NCBI RefSeq assembly: GCF_008086595.1
Contig: NZ_RXYA01000011.1
Span: 62,001 to 126,000, forward strand
Origin: Acetobacterium paludosum
GTDB lineage: Bacteria > Bacillota > Clostridia > Eubacteriales > Eubacteriaceae
Direction of reading: 5' to 3'
Length of the DNA: 64,000 nucleotides
Part shown: positions 1 through 9,175 of the stretch, piece by piece
Layout of the letters: every line of letters begins with the position of its first letter
Position numbering within the stretch: position 1 is the first letter of the stretch
The notes under the pieces: model-generated
Told to the model about the DNA's origin: nothing
Databases searched by the model: none
Seen by the model: the letters and a program-made list of their open reading frames with translations, nothing else
Made by a program: the position numbers and the translations under genes

Positions 1-954
1 GAATTAAGAAAAGCTTTGGTAAATTTATTGTACCGTTCCAGAGGGGTGGTTTGTACGGCAGACCAGATCGTTATCGGTTCTGGTACCGACCATCTGCTGC
101 AAACCCTGGATCTGCTTTGGGGAAACAGTAAAGAAATTATTCTGGAAAATCCGGTCTATCTTAAAGCCTATAATATTTTTGAAAAAATGGGAAATAAAGT
201 CATCTCAGTGGATATTGACAAAAAGGGGATTCGCATCGAGCCGTTAAAGAATCATAAAAATGTAGCCATTTACGTGACACCGTCGCATCAATTCCCGTTG
301 GGAATCAGTATGCCGATTGATCGTCGAATCAAACTACTCAATTTTGCAAATAAAGAAGAGCAGATCTATATTATCGAAGATGATTACGACAGCGAATTTC
401 GTTATAATGAAAAACCATTACCGTCATTGCAAAGTATCGACAAGAATGGGAAAGTCATTTATATCGGTACTTTTTCAAAATCAATTGCACCTTCGATGAG
501 AATCAGTTACATGGTTTTGCCGGATTCGCTACTAAAGACGTATTTGGAAATTGCCGATCAAATCAGTTCTCCGGTTTCAAGTCTTGAACAAAGGATGATT
601 GCGGCCTTTATTTCAGGCGGCTTTTTCGAAAAACATGTCAATAAAATGCGTAAGGTGTATAAGGAAAAACGCATTACCCTGATGGATGCGCTGGGCCAAT
701 TGGGTGATCAGGTTAAGATCACCGGAGAAAATGCCGGGCATCATCTGCTGATCCAATTAAACAAGGGGTTAAGTGAGAAAGAAATGTGTGAACGCGCCCT
801 GGCTTTGGGCGTCAAGGTCTATCCGGTGTCACCCTATTTTATTCATGGGGTTTCAAAGAAATTTGAAAGCATGGTTTTATTGGGCTACGGCTCGTTAACG
901 GCAGAGCAGATTTATGAGGGCATCAATTTGTTAAAAAAAGCATGGGAATTGTAA
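1..954 (+). CDS. PLP-dependent aminotransferase domain of a MocR/PdxR-type protein, 5' truncated
   Basis: The frame is open from the first base, so the gene begins outside the window. What is visible is a fold-type I aminotransferase domain. VTPSHQFPLG (bases 274-303) and EDDYDSEFRY are hallmarks of the MocR/PdxR group, in which a GntR-type DNA-binding domain is fused to this domain. The PLP-binding lysine is in GTFSK (466-480). The missing N-terminus would decide the matter: if it carries a winged helix the protein is a transcription regulator, otherwise a free aminotransferase. No ligand can be inferred. The next gene starts 74 bases downstream on the same strand. Confidence 0.85.
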   Translation, partial: ELRKALVNLLYRSRGVVCTADQIVIGSGTDHLLQTLDLLWGNSKEIILENPVYLKAYNIFEKMGNKVISVDIDKKGIRIEPLKNHKNVAIYVTPSHQFPLGISMPIDRRIKLLNFANKEEQIYIIEDDYDSEFRYNEKPLPSLQSIDKNGKVIYIGTFSKSIAPSMRISYMVLPDSLLKTYLEIADQISSPVSSLEQRMIAAFISGGFFEKHVNKMRKVYKEKRITLMDALGQLGDQVKITGENAGHHLLIQLNKGLSEKEMCERALALGVKVYPVSPYFIHGVSKKFESMVLLGYGSLTAEQIYEGINLLKKAWEL

Positions 955-1027
955 TAATATGTTATAATAATTAATTGCATAGAATTGTGAGAATATGAGA
1001 TTAAAAATAAAGAAACAAGAGGTAAGA

Positions 1028-3496
1028 ATGAATAAAAAACCAGAACTGCTTGCACCTGCCGGAACCATGGATGCCATTATTGCTGCTGTAAACGGCGGAG
1101 CAGATGCGGTGTATTTTGGTGGAAAAGCCTTTAATGCTCGTCGTAATGCCGAAAACATGACGGAAGATGAAATCAGAACGGCCGTGGCGCTTTGTCATTA
1201 CCGTGGGGTAAAGGTGTATGTCACACTTAATATATTAATAAAAAACAGCGAATTTGAGGCGCTTATCAAGACCCTTAATTTTTTGAAAAATCTCCATGTC
1301 GACGGGCTGATTGTCCAGGATATGGGAGTGATTTATTTAATCAAACATTATTTTCCGGAGTTTAAACTGCAAACCAGCACCCAGGCCTCGGTTTATGGGC
1401 TGGAAGGCGTGTTGTTTTTTCAGGAACAGGGTTTTTCCCGCGTCGTACTGCCCCGAGAAATGCCATTAACTCAAGTGGCTGAAATTAAAAAAAAGGCGCA
1501 GATCGAATTAAAAATATTCTGTCACGGCGCCCTGTGCTACGCTTATTCGGGACAATGTTTAATGAGCAGTATGATCGGAGGACGAAGCGGCAATCGGGGA
1601 CTTTGTGCCCAGCCCTGCCGGAAAACCTATCAGCTTTTCGATGAACAAGACAGGCTAATCAATGAGGGCTATTTATTAAGCCCGAAGGATTTAAAAACCC
1701 TGGAGGAGATGGAGGCGATTGTCGCCGCTGGTGTGGATGCGCTAAAAATTGAAGGCCGGATGAAAACTCCGGAGTATGTTTATGGGATTACCCGGGCTTA
1801 TCGGGAGCGGATTAATGAGGTCTTTGGTGAGAAACCCGAAAAAACCATCAATGACCAGGCGGTTATGCAGGTTTTTAACCGGGATTTTACCCGCGGTCAT
1901 TTGTTCAATGAAGCGGATATCTTGAATCCTCAGGTTGGTAAAAATAGAGGCGTTTTGATTGGCCGGGTCATGGCCATGCCAAAATCACAAAACAGCAGAA
2001 ATTACGGGGCTTATCCTCATTTAGCGCTCAGTTTGAATCAGGATGCCGAGCTTTCGCTGGGGGATGGCTTATCTTTTGGCGAAGACGGTAAAATCGGGAC
2101 GAAGGTGGATGGAATTTTCACTTTGGATGGCAGTCGGCTGGAAAAGGGCCACGGTGGAGAAACCATTGCCATTCCCTGTCGCTACGGGGTTTCGCCGGGA
2201 ACCTTACTGTACAAGAATTTTGATAAGGGCTTAATGGATCAGCTGCATCAATGGGGTTCGGTGCCGGTGAATTTGCCGGAGGCGGTTGTGGATTTCAAGC
2301 TGACGATAAAGGCGGAGCTGCCAGTGAAAATCGTTGCCGCATCCCAGGGGATTGAGGTATCTTATACGGCGGATTTTGAGCCGGAAATACCGCTGCGAAA
2401 GCCGTTGGATGAAGCCCTCATCAGCGAACAGATTTCACGCCTTGGCGCAACGGATTTTGCACTGGGAACAATCGTAATTGATATGGATACAAATCTGTTT
2501 TTATCTCGAAGTCAGCTGAATTTGCTCCGAAAAGAAGTTATTGGAAAGCTGGCGGCTAAAATCACAGCGGCGTCTGAAACGAGTGCCGACGACTTGATTA
2601 CGATCGTTCCGCTGGAAAAAGAACTGCATGGCAATCAAAAATCGCTTGATAATGAAACCGGCAGGAAGCGAATTTCGCTGGAATTCAGAGAAATGCCGTC
2701 ACGCGAGTGGCTGTCGCAACTGACCAATCTTGGTGTTGCTGAGGTGGTAATGCCATTGCTGGGAGAAGGCGCTACTGAAATGGCGGCTTTTTCAAAAGAA
2801 TGTGGCTTAAACGTTTTGCTGAAAACACCCAAAATAATGGATGATGCCGGCTCGCAAAAAGTGCGGCGATTATCGAATCAGGATATTAAACATGACGGGT
2901 TTCTGATTGGAAATTATGAAGCCCTGCAACTGCTGAAAAATCGGTCCGATTATTTGGAAGCGGATCAGTCATTTAACCTGTTTAATACCCTGGCGGCACG
3001 GGCATTAAAAGAATGGCAGGTCAAGGGCGGGGTTTTGTCTCCGGAACTGGATGAAATACAATTAAAGGAAATTTCAGAGTATTCGGATCTTGCCATGGTG
3101 TTGCCGGTTTATGGCACGCAGGAGTTGATGGTGAGCAAAAAATGCCTGTTCAACTGTGCCAACTGTCCGGAGAAAACCAAAGGAACAACCGGCCTTTGTC
3201 AGATGGAAATGACTGGAAATCTCGAGGATGAGCGCGGCGGATATTTCCCGGTAAAACGCGATAATCAGGGGCTTATTCACATCTATAACCGGGATACACT
3301 GTTCTTACGAGAAGAAATTCTGGATTTGCGGGGGGTGGATACCTGGCGGATTTACCACCGCAACGAAGCACTGGAAACTATGAAAACCATCATCAATTAT
3401 TACCGCCGGGATATTTATGAAAAGCATTGGGGTCTTCCGGAAGGGTTAAGTACCGCAGGGACGACCCGAGGAAGTTTTAAACGAGGAGTGAAATAA
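1028..3496 (+). CDS. U32 peptidase family protein with DUF3656-type C-terminus
   Basis: This 822-residue protein belongs to peptidase family U32. The family signature is clear near residues 160-200 (IFCHGALCYAYSGQC, followed by GNRGLCAQPC), with EGRMKTPEYVYG further on. Long family members carry a C-terminal DUF3656-like part, which fits the length. A second cysteine group (CLFNCANCPEK, then GLCQ) lies near residue 710. Characterised relatives include RlhA, which hydroxylates a 23S rRNA cytidine, and collagenase-type PrtC, so rRNA modification is at least as likely as proteolysis. I chose the ATG at 1028 because AGAGGTAAG lies just before it; an in-frame ATG at 995 has no such site. mutS2 starts 4 bases after its stop. 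Confidence 0.88.
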   Translation: MNKKPELLAPAGTMDAIIAAVNGGADAVYFGGKAFNARRNAENMTEDEIRTAVALCHYRGVKVYVTLNILIKNSEFEALIKTLNFLKNLHVDGLIVQDMGVIYLIKHYFPEFKLQTSTQASVYGLEGVLFFQEQGFSRVVLPREMPLTQVAEIKKKAQIELKIFCHGALCYAYSGQCLMSSMIGGRSGNRGLCAQPCRKTYQLFDEQDRLINEGYLLSPKDLKTLEEMEAIVAAGVDALKIEGRMKTPEYVYGITRAYRERINEVFGEKPEKTINDQAVMQVFNRDFTRGHLFNEADILNPQVGKNRGVLIGRVMAMPKSQNSRNYGAYPHLALSLNQDAELSLGDGLSFGEDGKIGTKVDGIFTLDGSRLEKGHGGETIAIPCRYGVSPGTLLYKNFDKGLMDQLHQWGSVPVNLPEAVVDFKLTIKAELPVKIVAASQGIEVSYTADFEPEIPLRKPLDEALISEQISRLGATDFALGTIVIDMDTNLFLSRSQLNLLRKEVIGKLAAKITAASETSADDLITIVPLEKELHGNQKSLDNETGRKRISLEFREMPSREWLSQLTNLGVAEVVMPLLGEGATEMAAFSKECGLNVLLKTPKIMDDAGSQKVRRLSNQDIKHDGFLIGNYEALQLLKNRSDYLEADQSFNLFNTLAARALKEWQVKGGVLSPELDEIQLKEISEYSDLAMVLPVYGTQELMVSKKCLFNCANCPEKTKGTTGLCQMEMTGNLEDERGGYFPVKRDNQGLIHIYNRDTLFLREEILDLRGVDTWRIYHRNEALETMKTIINYYRRDIYEKHWGLPEGLSTAGTTRGSFKRGVK

Positions 3497-3500
3497 GGAC

Positions 3501-5870
3501 ATGGATCAAAGAAGTCTTAAAGTCTTAGAATATCATAAAATTTTAAAAAGTCTGATGGAAAATTGTGTGACCCAGGGGGGGAAAGAGCAAGTTGAGGAGT
3601 TACGGCCCCTGGAAACCTTACCCGCGGTGAATCGCGGCCTTGATTTAACCAATGAAAGCCTGGGCATGATTCTGCGAAATGGGAGACCGCCGTTAGCGGA
3701 TGTGCCAAACACCAGTGATTATGTCAAACGCGCGGTCATTGGCTCGATGCTTTCGATGAAGGAACTTCTTTCCATTGCCACCTTGCTGCACATTGCCAGG
3801 GATATGGACGATTACTATCATGGCGATACCCAAATGGACAGCCTGATTTTATTGAAAGAGCTTTTTGAGTCCCTGGAAACCTGTGAAGAACTGGAAAAAG
3901 AAATCAACCGAAAAATATTAGGCCCCGAGGAAATGGCCGACACGGCTTCCCGAGAACTCGCCCGAATCCGTCGGGAAATGCAGTTTAAAAACAATCGGAT
4001 CAGTGAAAAGCTTAACCATATGGTGAGCTCAACGGCCTATGAAAAAATTCTTCAGGAAAAAATTGTCACCATTCGGAACAATCGTTACGTGATTCCGGTC
4101 AAGCAAGAATACCGCAGCCAGGTTCCGGGGATTGTTTTGGATAAATCGGCCAGCGGCGCCACTTTGTATATTGAGCCGATGGCGGTAGTGGAACTGAATA
4201 ATGATATCAAAATTCTGGTGGCAGAAGAGGAACAGGAAATCATCCGAATCCTCAAAGATCTGACCCAAAAGGTTGCCGACAGCCGTGATAACATTATCGG
4301 TAATTATGATGTGCTGGTGGATCTGGACTTTCAATTTGCCAAAGGGAAATACGGCTTGGCGGTTAATGGCGTCAGGGCCGCGGTGACCGAGACCGGACCG
4401 ATTGAACTGTTGCGGGCAAAACATCCGCTGATTCCCGAGGATCAGGTGGTGGCATCGGATATATATTTTGACGAGTCAATCAATACCATGGTGATTACCG
4501 GACCGAACACCGGGGGGAAAACCGTTTCCTTAAAAACCATCGGGCTTTTGAATCTGATGGTACAGTCGGGACTTTTTATTCCGGTTCGGGAAGGCAGTAA
4601 AACCAGAATTTTCAAAGATATTTTCGCAGATATTGGCGATGAACAGAGTATTGAGCAGAGCTTGAGTACCTTTTCCTCCCATATGACAAATATTGTCGAA
4701 ATCATGAGTAAAGCGGATCAAAACAGCCTGGTTCTTTTTGATGAATTGGGAGCCGGAACCGATCCGACGGAAGGGGCAGCCCTGGCAATATCGATTCTTA
4801 ATACGTTGCATCTTCGTGGCGTGACCAGTATCTCAACGACGCATTACAGCGAACTCAAGGAGTTTGCCCTGGTGACACCGGGGGTGGTTAATGCCAGTGT
4901 GGAATTTGATGTCAGGACCTTGAGGCCAACCTATCGTCTGCTGATCGGGGTTCCGGGGAAATCCAACGCGTTTGAAATTGCCAGGCGGTTGGGGCTGGGT
5001 GATGACATTATCAAACATTCACGGGAACTCATTAAAAACGAAGCCATTCGTTTTGAAGAAACCCTGATAAAAATTGATGAAAAGCGCCGCCGAACCGAAG
5101 TGGAACACGATGCCATGATTCGTTTGAAACGAGAAACCGAAGAATTGAAACGTCAAATGGATCGGGAAATGGAACGCTTCGAGGAAGAGAAAAAGGCCTT
5201 GGTTTTAAAGGCTCAGGAAGAAGCCCTGGAGATTGTTCGAAAGACCCGCGAGGAAACGGAAGAAATTTATCGGGAAATCCGAACGATTCAGGAAACAACA
5301 ATCAATACGGTTAAAGACAATAAAGAGCTTGAAGCCATTCGTAAACGCATCAAGGAAAAAGAAAAAAACATTTATCAATTTGGAAATATTCCGAAAGATT
5401 ATCAGGGTCAGGCGCTGCGCATGGAAGACTTAAGCATGGGTATGAAGGTCTTTGTTATCAGCCTCCGTCGCGAAGGGGAGATTATCAATCTTTTACCCAA
5501 TGAAAACAAGGCCATGGTTCAGTCGGACATGATTAAGCTCAAGGTTGATGTTAAAGACCTGACGCCTTCAACCGCGCTTGCCAAACCCGAAGAAAAAATG
5601 GTTACATACAAAAAAGTCGATCGTCATGTGATGAATACAAAACTGGATCTGCGAGGAAAAAATGGTGAGGAATCGCTATTCCTGGTTGAAAAAATGATCG
5701 GGGATGCGATGCTGTCGGGAAACAAGCAGATCGTGATTGTTCACGGCAAGGGAACCGGGCGGCTGCGCCAGATCATCCATGAATACCTCAAAGGGAATCC
5801 CTTGATCGAAGACTTCCGTTTGGGCGCCATGAATGAAGGCGGCTCCGGGGTCACGATCGTTAATCTCTAG
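3501..5870 (+). CDS. mutS2: Endonuclease MutS2
   Basis: This 789-residue protein has the usual length of MutS2, the MutS homologue that lacks the mismatch-recognition domain. The ATPase domain has Walker A GPNTGGKT at about residues 334-341 and the Walker B region DELGAGTDPTEGAALA near 415. A long charged coiled coil follows at about 510-620. The C-terminal Smr nuclease domain (LDLRGKNGEES, then IVHGKGTGRLR) covers the last 80 residues. MutS2 suppresses homologous recombination and, in Bacillus, rescues collided ribosomes. It starts 4 bases after the U32 gene and is probably cotranscribed with it. Confidence 0.96.
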   Translation: MDQRSLKVLEYHKILKSLMENCVTQGGKEQVEELRPLETLPAVNRGLDLTNESLGMILRNGRPPLADVPNTSDYVKRAVIGSMLSMKELLSIATLLHIARDMDDYYHGDTQMDSLILLKELFESLETCEELEKEINRKILGPEEMADTASRELARIRREMQFKNNRISEKLNHMVSSTAYEKILQEKIVTIRNNRYVIPVKQEYRSQVPGIVLDKSASGATLYIEPMAVVELNNDIKILVAEEEQEIIRILKDLTQKVADSRDNIIGNYDVLVDLDFQFAKGKYGLAVNGVRAAVTETGPIELLRAKHPLIPEDQVVASDIYFDESINTMVITGPNTGGKTVSLKTIGLLNLMVQSGLFIPVREGSKTRIFKDIFADIGDEQSIEQSLSTFSSHMTNIVEIMSKADQNSLVLFDELGAGTDPTEGAALAISILNTLHLRGVTSISTTHYSELKEFALVTPGVVNASVEFDVRTLRPTYRLLIGVPGKSNAFEIARRLGLGDDIIKHSRELIKNEAIRFEETLIKIDEKRRRTEVEHDAMIRLKRETEELKRQMDREMERFEEEKKALVLKAQEEALEIVRKTREETEEIYREIRTIQETTINTVKDNKELEAIRKRIKEKEKNIYQFGNIPKDYQGQALRMEDLSMGMKVFVISLRREGEIINLLPNENKAMVQSDMIKLKVDVKDLTPSTALAKPEEKMVTYKKVDRHVMNTKLDLRGKNGEESLFLVEKMIGDAMLSGNKQIVIVHGKGTGRLRQIIHEYLKGNPLIEDFRLGAMNEGGSGVTIVNL

Positions 5871-5877
5871 CAAAAGA

Positions 5878-5906
5878 TTGACATTGGATACCGCCCATAA
5901 TACAAT
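5878..5906 (+). promoter_or_regulatory. Promoter of dcd
   Basis: TTGACA (5878-5883) and TACAAT (5901-5906) are separated by exactly 17 bases, a near-consensus sigma-A promoter. It lies just after the mutS2 stop and about 50 bases before the dcd start. Confidence 0.7.
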
Positions 5907-5954
5907 TAATAGGAAAATTTTTACGGAAGCACAATTATATTTTTTGGAGGAGTC

Positions 5955-6488
5955 ATGATATTATCGGATAGAACCATTTATGAATATTTAGAAAAAGGGG
6001 AGCTGGTTATTGATCCGTTGGAAAAGGGTCAGGTTCAGCCGGCATCAGTGGACATTCGTTTAGGAAGCAGTTATCTGAAGCTGGATGAAAATCATTTTGA
6101 GACCATGACTTTAACGGATGAAATTAAATATGTTTCAATGGAAGCCGATGAGATCATCATCCCGTCCAACTCATTTCTATTGGCAACGACAATGGAATAC
6201 ATAAAACTCCCCTGTAATCTGACGGCCTTTGTAGAAGGGCGAAGCTCTGTTGGCCGGATGGGATTATTCATCCAAAATGCCGGTTGGGTTGATCCGGGCT
6301 TTGAAGGCGAAATCACGCTTGAACTTTACAATGCCAACCGGCTGCCCATTAAATTGGAAAAAGGCCGACGGATTTGTCAATTGGTATTTGCCCAAATGGA
6401 TGCGGTGGCATTAAATCCGTATCACGGAAAATATCAGAAACAGCGTTCGGCGGTGGGCAGTCGCATCTTCATGGATGATGAATGCTAG
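5955..6488 (+). CDS. dcd: dCTP deaminase
   Basis: This 177-residue trimeric dUTPase/dCTP deaminase-fold enzyme converts dCTP to dUTP, or to dUMP in the bifunctional subgroup, feeding thymidylate synthesis. Family motifs are QPASVDIRLG near residue 28, VEGRSSVGRMG near 92 and the catalytic stretch GWVDPGFEGEITLEL near 109. The ATG follows TTGGAGGAG. It has its own promoter at 5878-5906. The sequence does not let me separate the mono- and bifunctional types with certainty. Confidence 0.93.
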   Translation: MILSDRTIYEYLEKGELVIDPLEKGQVQPASVDIRLGSSYLKLDENHFETMTLTDEIKYVSMEADEIIIPSNSFLLATTMEYIKLPCNLTAFVEGRSSVGRMGLFIQNAGWVDPGFEGEITLELYNANRLPIKLEKGRRICQLVFAQMDAVALNPYHGKYQKQRSAVGSRIFMDDEC

Positions 6489-6534
6489 CTGCTATCGTCA
6501 AAATGCAGGCCTTGGTGAATGAAGGGACAGGATT

Positions 6535-7719
6535 ATGAAAGAAATATATTTAGATAATGCAGCAACAACCAGGGTTCATCCCCAGGTGGCGGAAAAGATG
6601 ATGGATACGATGTTAAATAATTACGGGAATCCTTCATCGCTTCATCGGCTGGGAATCCGGGCAGAACAGGCGGTCAAAGAAGTTCGCGAACTTGTTGCTG
6701 CCACAATCAACTGTCAATCTCAGGATATTTATTTTACTTCTGGCGGTACCGAAGGAAATAACATGATTATCAAGGGCATTGTCGAGAATAAACAGCGCAG
6801 TCGGATGCGGATCATTACTTCAGCCACTGAACACCCCTCGGTATTGGATGTTTTTTCATTTTATGAAGAGCATCAGATTGAAGTGGTTGTTTTAGGGGTG
6901 GATGAACAGGGGCATATCGACTTGGACGAACTAAAAGCCACGATGAATGCCAGTACGATTTTAGTCAGCATTATGGGCGTGAACAATGAACTGGGCACCA
7001 TCCAGGATCTCAAAGCGATTGGGAGGATTGTCAAGCAGGCAAATCCCAATTGTGTCTTTCATTCGGATTTCGTCCAGGGATATATGAAAATTCCCATTGA
7101 TGTGGAGGCCTGTCAGCTGGATGCCCTGACCATGTGCAGCCATAAGATATTTGGCCCCAAAGGGGCGGGTGCGGTCTATATAAAAAAGGGCATCAATTTA
7201 AAACCGCTGCTTCGCGGTGGCGGTCAGGAAAACAATATGCGTTCCGGAACCGAAAATGTTCCCGGAATTGTTGGCTTTGGAGAGGCGATTCGGCTTCGAA
7301 AAGAGTCGTATCTGGATGAGTTGGAGGCTATTCGCGAGCTTCGCAGCCGCCTCATCAGGGGACTCGAAGATCAGGTCGAGGATATTAAAGTCAACGGCGA
7401 TCCTAACGGCAGTCCGTATGTGCTAAATGTATCGTTTAACCGGGTTCGCGGTGAAGTGCTGTTGCATAGTCTGGAAGCAAAAGGTATTTATGTTTCTACC
7501 GGCTCGGCCTGTTCGTCTCATAAAAAAGAAAAACAATATGTGCTCAAAGCCATCGGGCTTTTAGAAGAATATAAAGAAGGAACCATTCGCATCAGTTTTT
7601 CAAAAGATATCACAAAAGAAGATGCCGATGAAACAGTGAGGGCCATTGCTGAAGCAGTGGCGAGCTTGCGGCTTTTGATAAAAGCGAGACGAAAAAATAA
7701 ATCACAGGAGAAAAATTAA
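6535..7719 (+). CDS. Cysteine desulfurase, NifS/IscS family
   Basis: This 394-residue PLP enzyme removes sulfur from cysteine as a protein persulfide. The start LDNAATTRVHP, the PLP lysine in CSHKIFGPKGAG (near residue 205), GGGQENNMRSGTENV and the catalytic cysteine loop STGSACSSH (near residue 325) are all intact. Its stop overlaps the thiI start by one base (TAATG). This pairing matches the dedicated NifS-type desulfurases that feed ThiI in Firmicutes, so its main client is probably tRNA 4-thiouridine synthesis rather than general Fe-S assembly. That last step is inference. Confidence 0.93.
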   Translation: MKEIYLDNAATTRVHPQVAEKMMDTMLNNYGNPSSLHRLGIRAEQAVKEVRELVAATINCQSQDIYFTSGGTEGNNMIIKGIVENKQRSRMRIITSATEHPSVLDVFSFYEEHQIEVVVLGVDEQGHIDLDELKATMNASTILVSIMGVNNELGTIQDLKAIGRIVKQANPNCVFHSDFVQGYMKIPIDVEACQLDALTMCSHKIFGPKGAGAVYIKKGINLKPLLRGGGQENNMRSGTENVPGIVGFGEAIRLRKESYLDELEAIRELRSRLIRGLEDQVEDIKVNGDPNGSPYVLNVSFNRVRGEVLLHSLEAKGIYVSTGSACSSHKKEKQYVLKAIGLLEEYKEGTIRISFSKDITKEDADETVRAIAEAVASLRLLIKARRKNKSQEKN

Positions 7720-8879
7720 TGGAACATGTTATTCTGGTTCGATATGGCGAAATTGCCTTAAAAGGACTGAATCGTAATTATTTTATAGAATTATTGGCAA
7801 AAAATATCCGCAACACGCTTTGGTGTGTGCCTTCGGCAAAGGTGAAAAAAATTCAGGGGCGAATTATCGTCAATGTGGAAGAAGAAGATCTTAAACTGGG
7901 TATGGAACGGATTCAAAAAGTATTCGGCATCGTCTCCGTCAGCCCGGCGATTGTGATTGACAGCGACATGAAAGTGATTGAGGAAAATGCCATTGAGCAG
8001 GTCCGATCAGCTGAAGGAATCAAAACCTTTAAAATCACCGCTAAACGCGGCGATAAAACCTTTCCGATTAAATCACCGGATTTGAATTATCGTCTGGGAG
8101 AAACGGTTCTTGACGCCGTCGAAGGCATTTCGGTCGACATCCATGACCCAGATTTGAATCTCTGGGTCGAAGTCCGAGAAAAAACCTATATGTATCATGA
8201 ATTTCTTAAGTGCAACGGCGGCCTGCCGGTTGGTTGCAGCGGCAAAGGCGCGTTGTTATTATCCGGCGGAATCGACAGTCCGGTGGCCGGTTATATGATG
8301 GCCAAACGGGGCGTCGAGGTGATTGCGGTTTATTTCCACAGTTTTCCGTTTACCAGTGACCGGGCCAAACAAAAAGTAATCGATTTGGCTAAGATCATGA
8401 GTCAGTATTGCGGCCGGATTAAATTATATGTGGTGCCCTTTACCGAGGTCCAAACCAAAATTGTGGAGCTGTGCCCGGACCGCCAGACGACGATTATTAT
8501 CCGCCGGTACATGATGCGCATCGCCGAAATGATCGCTGCAAAAGAAGGGGCCAAAGCCCTGATCACCGGAGAAAGTTTGGGACAGGTGGCAAGCCAGACC
8601 ATGGAAGGGCTTGGCGCCACGAATGCCGTAGCCAATCTTCCGGTTTTCAGACCGCTGATTGGTTTTGATAAATCGGATATTGTTAAAATTGCTCAAGAAA
8701 TCGGTACTTTTGAAACCTCGATTTTGCCTTATGAGGATTGCTGCACGATATTTGTCCCCAAGCATCCGGAAACAAAGCCAAAGATTTCCGAAATGATTCG
8801 TTCTGAGGAAGCCATCGCTGAAATGATGGTGGATATGATGGCCACGGCGGTGGAAAACTCCGAAATTGTTAAACTGTAA
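7719..8879 (+). CDS. thiI: tRNA 4-thiouridine synthetase ThiI
   Basis: This 386-residue protein has an N-terminal ferredoxin-like plus THUMP region (residues about 1-165) and a PP-loop ATP pyrophosphatase domain with LLSGGIDSPVAGYMM near residue 178. It adenylates U8 of tRNA for sulfur transfer. The C-terminal rhodanese domain of the E. coli enzyme is absent, as in many Firmicutes, so sulfur must come directly from the adjacent desulfurase. The gene is translationally coupled to that desulfurase. It is followed by a repeat-rich intergenic region and no immediate partner gene. Confidence 0.94.
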   Translation: MEHVILVRYGEIALKGLNRNYFIELLAKNIRNTLWCVPSAKVKKIQGRIIVNVEEEDLKLGMERIQKVFGIVSVSPAIVIDSDMKVIEENAIEQVRSAEGIKTFKITAKRGDKTFPIKSPDLNYRLGETVLDAVEGISVDIHDPDLNLWVEVREKTYMYHEFLKCNGGLPVGCSGKGALLLSGGIDSPVAGYMMAKRGVEVIAVYFHSFPFTSDRAKQKVIDLAKIMSQYCGRIKLYVVPFTEVQTKIVELCPDRQTTIIIRRYMMRIAEMIAAKEGAKALITGESLGQVASQTMEGLGATNAVANLPVFRPLIGFDKSDIVKIAQEIGTFETSILPYEDCCTIFVPKHPETKPKISEMIRSEEAIAEMMVDMMATAVENSEIVKL

Positions 8880-8937
8880 AATAGTTATATGCTAAGAGTT
8901 TATTAGATATAGTCCCACAAGTATAGGAGAGGCGATC

Positions 8938-9005
8938 CTTAAGCATAACAGTGTAGGGGCTTAAGCATTATACAGTGTAGGGGCTTAAGCGTTACAGTGT
9001 AGGGG
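8938..9005 (+). repeat. Three tandem 22-24 bp repeats
   Basis: Three head-to-tail copies of a unit reading CTTAAGC, then 6-8 variable bases, then ACAGTGTAGGGG (8938-8959, 8960-8983 and 8984-9005). The last copy runs straight into the palindromic element that starts at 8999. No ORF or RBS is present. Confidence 0.8.
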
Positions 9006-9073
9006 CGATTCCCAATCGCCCGAAGATATTTGCTTTAAAACTTACGTTCCGGGCGATCATGGATCGCCCCTAC
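8999..9073. repeat. MITE-like palindromic element with two internal hairpins
   Basis: The outer inverted repeat is GTAGGGGCGAT (8999-9009) against ATCGCCCCTAC (9063-9073). Inside it are two short hairpins: GGGCGATT/AATCGCCC (9003-9010/9014-9021) and GGGCGATC/GATCGCCC (9051-9058/9062-9069). The layout is that of a small non-autonomous palindromic repeat. No flanking transposase exists in the window. Confidence 0.65.
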
Positions 9074-9110
9074 GAGCCCAAATTAACGTTAGTATCTTAA
9101 AAACAGTCTT

Positions 9111-9136
9111 AACCAGGCAATGATTGCCTGGTTTTT
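9111..9136 (+). terminator. Rho-independent terminator before hflX
   Basis: AACCAGGCAA (9111-9120) pairs with TTGCCTGGTT (9124-9133), with a 3-base loop and a run of T. A TATAAT box (9141-9146), the likely hflX -10, follows directly. Confidence 0.8.
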
Positions 9137-9175
9137 GTGTTATAATGAAGCATTCTATTGATTAAGGAAAAAGTG

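Noticed and set aside
4029-4424. 131-codon ORF on the minus strand inside mutS2
   Set aside because: Antisense shadow of a well-conserved gene, with no RBS and no recognisable domain.
8424-8765. 113-codon ORF on the minus strand inside thiI
   Set aside because: Antisense to the conserved PP-loop domain and low-complexity in composition.
8938-9005. CRISPR array
   Set aside because: The repeats are contiguous with no spacers of regular length, and no cas genes are present.
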